From NCBI GenBank assembly GCA_964615765.1, contig CAZTQN010000036.1, forward strand, positions 1-37,875: a stretch of DNA of 37,875 bases, given 5' to 3'. The notes below the pieces were generated by a model. That model was not told the origin of the DNA and searched no databases. It worked only from the letters and a program-made list of their open reading frames with translations. This DNA comes from CAZTQN01 sp964615765 (lineage in GTDB: Bacteria > Planctomycetota > Phycisphaerae > Phycisphaerales > UBA1924). The position numbers and the translations under genes were made by a program. How positions within the stretch are numbered: the stretch's first letter is position 1; each line of letters starts with the position of its first letter. Of this stretch, positions 14,375-20,818 are shown piece after piece.

Positions 14375-16006
14375 GTGGCTGACTACGTCCGCATCACCGA
14401 CGTCTCCCCCCGCGACGGCCTCCAGAACGAGCCCGGCGTCATCGCCACCGCCGACAAAGTCCGCCTCGTCGAACTCCTCCGCGCCACCGGCGTCGACGAA
14501 GTCGAAGTCACCAGCTTCGTCAGCCCCAAATGGGTCCCGCAACTCGGCGACGCGGCGGAAGTCATCTCCGCGCTCTCCGCCGCATCTCCTCCGCTCCCCC
14601 CGCGCCACACCCGGCGCACTTCTCCCCCCGGCTCCACTCCGAAGCCCCCTCCCAGAGGGAGGGGGTTGGGGGTGGGTTCCTCTTCTTCTCCGCCTCTTCC
14701 TCCTCCTCCTGCATCCGGCTCGAAGCCCCCTCCCAGAGGGTGGGGGTTGGGGGTGGGTTCTGCCTCTGACTCCGCCTCCGCCTCTGCCTCTGCCTCTGCC
14801 TCTGCATCATCTCCCTCCCTCCCTCCCCTCAATCGCTTCCAACCGCCCCCGCGCCAACGCACCACCCTCAAACGCGCCCAGTCTCTCCGCGCTGACATGA
14901 CCGGCCCCGAATGGGCACTCTGGTCCGCCCTGCGTCAGCGTGAGCAGATGGGCGTCAAGTTCCGCCGCCAGCACCCCTTCGGCCCGTACATCCTCGACTT
15001 CTTCTGTCAAGAGAAACTTCTCGCCGTCGAACTCGACGGCCGCTCGCACGCGAACACGCCCGCGCGCGAGCACGACGCCGCACGCGACGCCTACCTCCGC
15101 TCCTTCGGCGTCGAAGTTCTCCGCGTCACCAACGACGCCGTCATCGAGAACGCCGGCGGCGTCGCCGGGTTCATCAAGCGCGCCCTCGACGCGCGACCAA
15201 AGGTCGGCTCGATACGTGGCATCCCTCCCGCGCTAGAAGAAGAAACCCACCCCCTTCCCCCTCCCTCTGGGAGGGGCGAAACCTTCCCCCTCCTCTCCGC
15301 CCTCGTCCCCAACGCCCGCGGCGTCGAGTCCGCCCTCGCCCTCTTCCACGCCCTCGCCCGCCCCAACAAGCTCTCCGTCTTCACCGCCGCCAGCGAAACC
15401 TTCGCCCACAAGAACACCAACGCCTCCATCGCCGAAACCCTCGACCGTTTCCGCCCCGTGCTCGAGCAGGCCCACGCCGCCAACCTTCCCGTCCGCGGCT
15501 ACATCTCCTGCGTCATCGCCTGCCCCTTCGAAGGCCCGATCGCCCCCGCCGCTGTCGCCCGCGTCGCCGAACAACTCGCCGACCTCGGCGTCGACGAGAT
15601 CGACCTGGGCGACACCATCGGCGCCGGCACGCCCGAATCAACCGCCGCGATGCTCAACGCCGTCGCCGCCGCCGTCGGCGAAGATTGGCTCGATTTCGAG
15701 CACGAATCACTCCAATATCTCACCCTCCACCTGCACGACACCTTCGGCCGCGCCGCCGACTGCGTCAAAGCCGCCCTCGACCTCGGCGTCCGCTCCTTCG
15801 ACGGCTCCGTCGCCGGTCTCGGCGGCTGCCCCTACGCCAGCACCCCCGGCAACCGCGCCCCGGGCAACATCGCTACCGAAACCCTCGTCCGCACCATTCA
15901 CGATTCCGGGCACACCACCGGCGTTGATCTCGACCGGCTCGCCGAAGCCGCGGCGTACGCTCGTGACATCGTCGCCCGCGCCCGCTCCACCCCGCCCTCG
16001 CCCTGA
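14375..16006 (+). CDS. Hydroxymethylglutaryl-CoA lyase interrupted in frame by a DUF559 nuclease domain
   Basis: HMG-CoA lyase splits HMG-CoA into acetoacetate and acetyl-CoA, last step of leucine breakdown. Residues 1-68 (VRITDVSPRDGLQNEPG... SFVSPKWVPQLGDAAEVI) and about 306-543 are a complete DRE-TIM-type lyase: R13 and D14, H452 and H454 in HLHDTFG, and C485 in GLGGCPYA are the expected catalytic and metal residues. Between them lie about 240 foreign residues: hairpin-repeat translations (KPPPRGRGLGVGS and KPPPRGWGLGVGS), a Ser/Ala tract, then a full DUF559 domain (about 163-271: RADMTGPEWALWSALRQR, VKFRRQHPFGPYILDF, AVELDGRSH). Without the insert the protein would be 303 residues, normal for the family. 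Start is GTG 14375 with AAGGGA about 9 bases upstream. The next gene starts 7 bases after the stop. Confidence 0.9.
   Translation: MADYVRITDVSPRDGLQNEPGVIATADKVRLVELLRATGVDEVEVTSFVSPKWVPQLGDAAEVISALSAASPPLPPRHTRRTSPPGSTPKPPPRGRGLGVGSSSSPPLPPPPASGSKPPPRGWGLGVGSASDSASASASASASASSPSLPPLNRFQPPPRQRTTLKRAQSLRADMTGPEWALWSALRQREQMGVKFRRQHPFGPYILDFFCQEKLLAVELDGRSHANTPAREHDAARDAYLRSFGVEVLRVTNDAVIENAGGVAGFIKRALDARPKVGSIRGIPPALEEETHPLPPPSGRGETFPLLSALVPNARGVESALALFHALARPNKLSVFTAASETFAHKNTNASIAETLDRFRPVLEQAHAANLPVRGYISCVIACPFEGPIAPAAVARVAEQLADLGVDEIDLGDTIGAGTPESTAAMLNAVAAAVGEDWLDFEHESLQYLTLHLHDTFGRAADCVKAALDLGVRSFDGSVAGLGGCPYASTPGNRAPGNIATETLVRTIHDSGHTTGVDLDRLAEAAAYARDIVARARSTPPSP
14645..14679 (+). repeat. 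Hairpin repeat (REP-like), copy in the lyase insert, left
   Basis: CCCCTCCC-AGA-GGGAGGGG stem-loop followed by GTTGGGGGTGGGTTCC. Same family as the intergenic copies at 24049, 24212, 25838, 27306 and 27481, with TT instead of CA after the stem. Confidence 0.88.
14725..14760 (+). repeat. Hairpin repeat, second left copy in the lyase insert
   Basis: A direct copy 80 bases after the first, also preceded by CGAAGCC. One stem base differs (GGGTGGGGG instead of GGGAGGGGG). It is followed by a GCCTCT microsatellite (about 14760-14810) that encodes a Ser/Ala tract. Confidence 0.85.
15242..15277 (-). repeat. Hairpin repeat, right copy in inverted orientation
   Basis: GAAACCCACCCCCTTCCCC followed by CTCCCTCTGGGAGGGG is the reverse complement of the left copies. 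Together with the left copy it makes inverted ends of about 45 bases around the DUF559 domain. Confidence 0.88.
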
Positions 16007-16013
16007 CACAACC

Positions 16014-16826
16014 ATGAGCCCCGCCGCCAGCCCACCGCCCGTCCGCTCGCGCGACGTCGACCCGGCGCCGGGCCAACCCGCACCTCGCCCCGTCGTCCGC
16101 GTCATCACCCTCGCCCGCGCCGACAAGAAAAACGCGATGACCCCGCCGATGCTCGCGGACCTCAAATCCGCCATCGACGACGCCGCCCGCGCCGCGCAAT
16201 CTTCCTCCCCGCGCCCCGTCGGCGCCGTCGTGCTCGAAGGCGAAGGGGCCGCCTTCTGCGCCGGCTTCGATCTCACGCTCTGCAAAGAGACGTCCGACGC
16301 CATCCGCGACAATCTCCTCGGCCTCTCCGCCGTCATCCGCTCCATGCGCGCCTGCCCAGCGCCGATCGTCATCGCCGCCCACGGCGCCGCCCTCGCCGGC
16401 GGGTGCGCCCTGCTCTGCGCCGCCGACATGGTCGTCACGCACCACGACGCCAAGCTCGGCTACCCCGTCGTCCGCCTCGGGATCTCGCCCGCCATCAGCG
16501 CCCCGTTCCTGAACGCCGCCGTCGGCTTCGGGCGGGCCCGCGAGCGCCTGCTCTCGACGCACCTCATCTCCGGCTGGGACGCCTGCCGCATGGGACTCGC
16601 TCACGAGTGCATCGAAGACGCCGGCAAAGTCCGCGATCGCGCCCTCGCGCTCGCGCACACGCTCGCCGCCAAGCCCGCCCCGGCGATGCACGCGACCAAG
16701 CGCTGGCTCGCCGAGATCGACGCCGCCGCCAGCACGCGCGACGTGGACTCCGCCCTCGCCGCCTCGCTCGCCCTCGTCGGCTCGCCCGAAGAACGCGCCC
16801 GCCTCGAAGAACTCTGGAAAGCCTGA
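16014..16826 (+). CDS. Crotonase-family protein lacking both usual catalytic glutamates
   Basis: The 270-residue product has the enoyl-CoA hydratase/isomerase fold: FCAGFDLTLC (oxyanion-hole loop), AAHGAALAGGCALLCAADMV (second oxyanion-hole peptide), HHDAKLGYPVVRLGISPAIS, and a helical C-terminus. Typical hydratases have Glu at the fifth position of GGGCE and in PE-x-x-LG; here these are A132 and V152. It may therefore be an inactive partner or catalyse a different CoA-ester reaction such as hydrolysis or decarboxylation. The ATG 16014 starts 7 bases after the lyase stop, so it is co-transcribed and likely translationally linked. Gene context points to leucine or other acyl-CoA catabolism (inference). 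Confidence 0.85.
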   Translation: MSPAASPPPVRSRDVDPAPGQPAPRPVVRVITLARADKKNAMTPPMLADLKSAIDDAARAAQSSSPRPVGAVVLEGEGAAFCAGFDLTLCKETSDAIRDNLLGLSAVIRSMRACPAPIVIAAHGAALAGGCALLCAADMVVTHHDAKLGYPVVRLGISPAISAPFLNAAVGFGRARERLLSTHLISGWDACRMGLAHECIEDAGKVRDRALALAHTLAAKPAPAMHATKRWLAEIDAAASTRDVDSALAASLALVGSPEERARLEELWKA

Positions 16827-16885
16827 CGCCGCGCACGCAACGCACCCCGCGCCCGCCGCCGCCCGTCCCTCAGCCGAGACCCACC

Positions 16886-17638
16886 ATGCTCGTCACGCTC
16901 GCACACGCCGGCCCGATCGCGACCTTCACGCTCAATCGCCCCGACGCCCGCAACGCGCTCAGCATCGACCTGCTGCGCGACATGCACAGCGCCATCGACC
17001 GCCTCCGCTCCGACGCCGACCGCCCCAACGCGCCGATCGTCCTCATCCTCACCGGCGCCGGCCGCTCCTTCTGCGCCGGCATGGACCTCAAGCAAGTCCT
17101 CGGCGACCCCGACAAGCCGCTCGAACTCCTCACCCTCCTCGCCGAGTTCAACCTCAAACTCCGCGCCCTGCCCATGCTCTCCGTCGCCGCCGTCAACGGC
17201 GCCGCGATCGGCGGCGGGTGCGGGCTCGTCGCCGTCTGCGACTTCGCCATCACCCACGCCGACGCCAAACTCGGCTTCCCCGAAGTCGACCTCGGCGTCT
17301 GCCCCGCCGTCGTCGCGCCCTGGCTCGTCAACAAGATCGGCGCCGGCCCCGCCCGCGGCGTCCTCCTCCGCGGCGGGCTCATGTCCGGCTCCGACGCCCT
17401 CGCCCTCGGCCTCGTCTCCGCCTGCGTCGACACCCGCGACGGCCTCGAGCCGGCCGTCCAGTCCTTCGCCGAACGCCTCGCCCAAGGCGGCCCCAACGCG
17501 CTCCGCACCACCAAAGCCAAACTCAACGAACTCGACCGCTCCCTCGACCCTGACATCGCCCGCCGCGCCGCCCAACTCTCCGCCCAGGTCCTCGCCACCC
17601 CCGAAGCCCAGTCCATGCTCCGCGCCAAACTCGGGTGA
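16886..17638 (+). CDS. Probable methylglutaconyl-CoA hydratase (crotonase family, LiuC-like)
   Basis: The 250-residue product begins directly with the crotonase fold (LVTLAHAGPIATFTLNRPDARNALS). It has RSFCAGMDLKQ, AAVNGAAIGGGCGLVAVCDF with Gly (G113) where many hydratases have the first Glu, and AKLGFPEVDLGVCPAVVAPW with the second Glu present (E133). The GLV-x-x-CD and E-V-x-LG-x-x-PAV-x-x-P pattern matches methylglutaconyl-CoA hydratases of the leucine pathway as I remember them, which would feed the HMG-CoA lyase two genes upstream. The ATG at 16886 gives the normal N-terminus; the frame is open upstream only because it overlaps the preceding gene. It follows that gene by 59 bases. Confidence 0.82.
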   Translation: MLVTLAHAGPIATFTLNRPDARNALSIDLLRDMHSAIDRLRSDADRPNAPIVLILTGAGRSFCAGMDLKQVLGDPDKPLELLTLLAEFNLKLRALPMLSVAAVNGAAIGGGCGLVAVCDFAITHADAKLGFPEVDLGVCPAVVAPWLVNKIGAGPARGVLLRGGLMSGSDALALGLVSACVDTRDGLEPAVQSFAERLAQGGPNALRTTKAKLNELDRSLDPDIARRAAQLSAQVLATPEAQSMLRAKLG

Positions 17639-17644
17639 AGCCTT

Positions 17645-17830
17645 TCAACTCAGAGGCCTCCGAGAGCGCAGAGAAAAACTCGGAGTAAGAAGAGTGGGGG
17701 GGCAGAAAAGACGCGAGCACGCACCACCCAAGCGAGCCCCGCGTCCCCGCGTCCCCCCATCCCCGCGTCTCCCCATCCCCCATCCCCCTCCGAGCCCCTC
17801 CCCCCCCTCCGAGACCTCTGAGTTCAATGC
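17645..17830. repeat. Inverted CCTCTGAGTT-type repeat around C-rich filler
   Basis: AACTCAGAGGCCTCCGAGAG at 17647-17666 and CTCCGAGACCTCTGAGTT at about 17806-17823 face each other across C-rich CCCCGCGTC/CCCCATCC filler. The left arm continues as CGCAGAGAAA; its complement resembles the phrase at 20768-20796. The 222-base gap before aroC contains nothing else. Confidence 0.65.
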
Positions 17831-17860
17831 CTTTCCGGCAACAGCCGATACCCTCCCCAC

Positions 17861-19045
17861 ATGCCTTCGCTCCACTACCAGACCGCCGGCGAATCCCACG
17901 GCCCGGCCCTCGTCACCATCGTCACCGGCCTCCCCGCCGGCGTCCCCGTTGACGTCGACTTCATCAACGCCGAGCTCGCCCGCCGCCAAGGCGGCTACGG
18001 CCGCGGCGCGCGCCAACGCATCGAGACCGACACCATCGACATCCTCGCCGGCGTCCGTCTCGGCAAGACCATCGGCTCGCCCGTCTGCCTCCGCGTCGTC
18101 AACAAAGACTCCCGCCTCGACGACCTCACGCGCACGCCGCCCATCCACACCCCGCGCCCCGGCCACGCCGACATGGCCGGCAGCATCAAGTACCTCACCA
18201 CCGACTGCCGCGAAACCCTCGAACGCGCCAGCGCCCGCGAAACCGCCGCCCGCGTCGCCGCCGGCGCACTCTCCCGCTGCCTCCTCAAAGCCCTCGACAT
18301 CCACGTCTTCGGCTTCGTCCGCTCCATCCTCGACGCCGAGTGGCCCGGCGACGTCTCCCCCGACAACTGGCGCACCCTCCTCACTTTCCGCGACGCCAGC
18401 GAAACCTACTGCCCCGACGGCGACTCCGGCCCCACCACCCAGCGCCAGTGCGCCATCATCCGCCAAGCCAAAATCGACAAAGACACCGTCGGCGGGCTCG
18501 TCGAAGCCCACGTCTTCAACTGCCCGCCCGGCCTCGGCTCAACCATGAACTGGTACGAGCGCCTCGACGCACGCCTCGCCGCCGCCGTCATGGGCATCCA
18601 GGCCTTCAAAGCCGTCGAGATCGGCCTCGGCAAAGACTCCGCCCGCCGCCCCGGCTCGCAAGTCCACGATCCCCTCCGCTTCGACCCCAACAAACGCGAC
18701 ACGCCCGCCCTCGGCTTCGTCCGCGATTCCAACAACGCCGGCGGCACCGAAGGCGGCATGACCAACGGCAGCCCCGTCATCGTCCGCGGCACCATGAAGC
18801 CCATCGCCACCCTCCTCCGCGGCATGCCCAGCGTCGACCTCAACACCAAACAGCCCGCCCAGTCCGCCTACGAACGCAGCGACATCTGCGCCGTCTCCGC
18901 CGCCAGCGTCGTCATGGAAAACGTCGTCGCATTCGAAATCGCCCGCGCCGCCCTCGACAAGTTCGCCGGCGACTCCCTCCCCGAAACCCGCACGAACTAC
19001 GACCGCTTCCTCGCCGCCGCCCGGGCTCTGCCGTTGCAACCTTAA
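17861..19045 (+). CDS. aroC: Chorismate synthase
   Basis: Converts 5-enolpyruvylshikimate-3-phosphate to chorismate using reduced FMN, last step of the shikimate pathway. The 394-residue length is normal. Signatures seen are TAGESHGPAL (8-17) with its catalytic His, RRQGGYGRGARQRIE, HTPRPGHADMAGSIKY (RPGHAD 99-104), SARETAARVAAGA (RETAARVAAGA 126-136), GFVRDSNNAGGTEGGMTNG and ERSDICAVSAASVVMENVVA. The ATG 17861 matches the family N-terminus (MPSLHYQTAGESHG). No strong binding site is visible in the C-rich leader. It stands alone after the crotonase genes and is not linked to other aromatic genes in view. Confidence 0.97.
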   Translation: MPSLHYQTAGESHGPALVTIVTGLPAGVPVDVDFINAELARRQGGYGRGARQRIETDTIDILAGVRLGKTIGSPVCLRVVNKDSRLDDLTRTPPIHTPRPGHADMAGSIKYLTTDCRETLERASARETAARVAAGALSRCLLKALDIHVFGFVRSILDAEWPGDVSPDNWRTLLTFRDASETYCPDGDSGPTTQRQCAIIRQAKIDKDTVGGLVEAHVFNCPPGLGSTMNWYERLDARLAAAVMGIQAFKAVEIGLGKDSARRPGSQVHDPLRFDPNKRDTPALGFVRDSNNAGGTEGGMTNGSPVIVRGTMKPIATLLRGMPSVDLNTKQPAQSAYERSDICAVSAASVVMENVVAFEIARAALDKFAGDSLPETRTNYDRFLAAARALPLQP

Positions 19046-19097
19046 GGCCGCTCATCGGAAGCAGTGGTGGGGCGAAAGGTCTGCCGAAGCCGGAGCA

Positions 19098-19433
19098 ATG
19101 TCGGTGCGGCTGAGCAATAAGTGGCGCGTAATGGTGCTGTTGGCTGGTTTGCTCGCTTGTATGGTCGTTTTCTGGCGATCCATCACGCTCAACCACGCAG
19201 AGCTTGACCCGCGCTCGCCCACGTTCGATTCATCCCGTGCGTTCGCCAAGCCGACCGGCATGGTCTCCCGGGCCGGACGTGAATACTCCGTGTTTGAGAG
19301 TGCACCTTCGCCGTGGTACGTACTTTCGTCGGGACCGGCCGTGTACATTCAAGACGAGTCGGGCCACGTCGTTGACTGGACCGCCGACATCGGCGACGAC
19401 CCCGACTTCCGCGCCAAGTGGCGTCTACCTTGA
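19098..19433 (+). CDS. Small membrane-anchored protein of unknown function
   Basis: The 111-residue product has one N-terminal membrane segment (VMVLLAGLLACMVVFW, about 11-26), probably an uncleaved anchor, then a soluble part with YSVFESAPSPWYVLSSGPAVYIQDESGHVVDWTADIGDDPDF that looks beta-rich. I do not recognise a named domain. ATG 19098 has GAAGCCGGAGC upstream. It is the first of four closely spaced genes with coding less GC-biased than their neighbours, which suggests acquired or fast-evolving accessory DNA. Confidence 0.65.
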   Translation: MSVRLSNKWRVMVLLAGLLACMVVFWRSITLNHAELDPRSPTFDSSRAFAKPTGMVSRAGREYSVFESAPSPWYVLSSGPAVYIQDESGHVVDWTADIGDDPDFRAKWRLP

Positions 19434-19475
19434 GCGCTCTACCTTGAAGTTGATCGCCGCGGGAGAATCTCCCAA

Positions 19476-20072
19476 ATGGACGCCTTAATCACGAGCACTC
19501 GACCCGCGTTCGCCGGAGTCGCTCTTTGCGCGGCGGTGGTTGCGGGCTGCTCACGTCCACCCGCAAGCCAACCTCCTGTCGATCGCGTGCTCATTCAACT
19601 CCGCGACGCTCAATCCCCAACCGTGGGCGTTGTGACGGTGGAAACAACCTCGGACGGACTGCTCTGGAGCATCGCCGAGTGGGAAGCCAGTTCGCGTCGC
19701 ACCGTGCGAAGCACGGCGGGCACGTTGACCGGTCCGTCCGTCGCGGTCGGGATTCGTTCGCTGAACGGCACGCACTGCTGGTTCCAGCAGCGCTCGGTAG
19801 AGACGTCGCAGCGGTTCTCCGCCGACCTCATTGCGCACGCCGGCGATGAGGTCTGGAAGACGAATGTCTCCGCCGCCTCGATGGAAGAGATCGCTCTGAC
19901 GCTCAAGTGCGATCCCGCCGCCTGGCAGGCCCTTGCGAGCATCCTCGCCTTGCCAAAGGCGTACTGGTTCCGCGAACTGGGCGGCCCCTACGAGGAGCGA
20001 CTGGTGCCCCTACCCGTCGACAGCGAACCGACTCAAACTCCGCCGGCGGCAGAGTCGCGGTCGACGCCATGA
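19476..20072 (+). CDS. Predicted lipoprotein of unknown function
   Basis: The 198-residue product has a lipoprotein signal (FAGVALCAAVVAGC with acylated Cys followed by Ser-Arg). The mature part shows short beta-like segments (VDRVLIQLRDAQ, VGVVTVETTSDGLLWSIAEWE, TGPSVAVGIRS) and the late helix EEIALTLKCDPAAWQALASI, then a Pro/Thr tail. No family recognised. GGGAGAA lies about 9 bases before the ATG. Its stop TGA (20070-20072) overlaps the ATG of the next small gene by four bases, so the two are probably translated together. Confidence 0.7.
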   Translation: MDALITSTRPAFAGVALCAAVVAGCSRPPASQPPVDRVLIQLRDAQSPTVGVVTVETTSDGLLWSIAEWEASSRRTVRSTAGTLTGPSVAVGIRSLNGTHCWFQQRSVETSQRFSADLIAHAGDEVWKTNVSAASMEEIALTLKCDPAAWQALASILALPKAYWFRELGGPYEERLVPLPVDSEPTQTPPAAESRSTP

Positions 20073-20263
20073 AAAACAACCATCGCAAAGCTGGCAAGCC
20101 CGAGCGGGTACACATGATCCACTCCTCGCCGTCGCGCTATTTCGCGGGGTGCCAATATTCGGTCGGAAGGCCCGGAGCTACGAACAGGCCGCACACGCGC
20201 CCCATCGATTCCGCTCGCCTGGACCCCGACAGCACAGCAATCACCGTCTACACTTTCGAGTAG
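20069..20263 (+). CDS. Small ORF of 64 residues, overlapping its neighbours
   Basis: The reading frame starts at ATG 20069 in an ATGA overlap with the preceding lipoprotein stop and ends with TAG at 20261-20263, one base before the next ATG. The product (MKNNHRKAGKPERVHMIHSS... ending STAITVYTFE) has no signal peptide and no recognised domain. The exact fit between two genes is the main support that it is real; it could also be chance read-through in GC-rich DNA. Confidence 0.45.
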   Translation: MKNNHRKAGKPERVHMIHSSPSRYFAGCQYSVGRPGATNRPHTRPIDSARLDPDSTAITVYTFE

Positions 20264-20264
20264 C

Positions 20265-20717
20265 ATGCGACACATTTACCTGATCGCAACCGCCAAGAGT
20301 AACTTTGTAGACTCGGCCGTTTCGCGAGATCGAGGTCAAACCTCGTGCCTGAGTCTGGCGGCAAGATTCCTATCCGATCAGCAACTGCACCAGTCCATCG
20401 CGTACATCGGCTTCGTCTTCGATGGCTGGGATAACACGATTGATTCGCTGTCCGAATACATGACGGCTGACTGGGCACTCACGCTGAAGAGTGTGGCAAG
20501 GCGGGAACACGGCGTAGTCATTCCCGCGCAGCAAGTTGCCTTGCTCAAGCCGCTATCCATCAGCGTGCCCGCCGAACGCTTGAACCACTACGCCATGCGA
20601 CAGCTCGTTGACGGCATAAACACTGCCCGCAAGTTCTCCTTGGCGACGCATTGCGATGTCGTGATAGACTACGATGTCATCGGTGGGGTTGTGGATGACA
20701 GCGAGTTTCCCGCCTGA
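20265..20717 (+). CDS. Protein of unknown function, last gene of the small cluster
   Basis: The 150-residue product (MRHIYLIATAKSNFVDSAVS...) is likely cytoplasmic, mixed alpha/beta, with segments IAYIGFVFDGWDNTIDSLSEYM, PLSISVPAERLNHYAMRQLVDGI and an acidic end (CDVVIDYDVIGGVVDDSEF). No motif recognised. The ATG follows the previous stop by one base. Base use is clearly less GC-rich than in flanking aroC and asparagine synthetase, consistent with horizontal acquisition of 19098-20717 (inference). It converges with the asparagine synthetase gene. Confidence 0.6.
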   Translation: MRHIYLIATAKSNFVDSAVSRDRGQTSCLSLAARFLSDQQLHQSIAYIGFVFDGWDNTIDSLSEYMTADWALTLKSVARREHGVVIPAQQVALLKPLSISVPAERLNHYAMRQLVDGINTARKFSLATHCDVVIDYDVIGGVVDDSEFPA

Positions 20718-20767
20718 ATAACCGACCCCCAACTGCTCGTCAGCCACACAGGGGCTGCATTTCGCCT

Positions 20768-20796
20768 TCTCTGTGCTCTCAGCGTCTCCGTGGTGA
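20768..20796. repeat. TTCTCTGTGCTCTCAGCG-type dispersed phrase
   Basis: The phrase between the convergent genes resembles the reverse complement of 17645-17680 (TTCTCTGCGCTCTCGG, then CCTCTGAGTTGAA). Two loosely matching copies in one window suggest a dispersed intergenic repeat, though similarity is partial. Confidence 0.45.
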
Positions 20797-20818
20797 ATAC
20801 TGGACTTTGGGACAGCCT

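Larger units (their letters stand above)
14582..15301 (+). mobile_element. Putative DUF559 nuclease element inserted in the lyase gene
   Basis: The foreign segment is bounded by the 9-bp direct repeat CTCTCCGCC (14573-14581 and 15293-15301), which may be a target duplication or chance in C-rich DNA. With those bounds it is 720 bases, exactly 240 codons. Inside each end lie inverted copies of the window's hairpin repeat (14645-14679 and 15242-15277), both continued inward by CTCTTCTTC-like / GAAGAAGAA sequence. The cargo is one DUF559 domain, a PD-(D/E)xK-type fold related to very-short-patch repair endonucleases, with E179, D208, E219, D221 and H225 visible. No transposase is present. Element status is inference. 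Confidence 0.6.

Noticed and set aside
14576..15290. The lyase insertion as an intein
   Set aside because: No Cys/Ser at an N-terminal splice junction, no His-Asn at the C-terminal end and no splicing domain blocks; the ends are translated hairpin repeats.
14582..15301. Insertion sequence with transposase
   Set aside because: No transposase, integrase or recombinase is encoded in the segment or elsewhere in the window; only the DUF559 domain is present.
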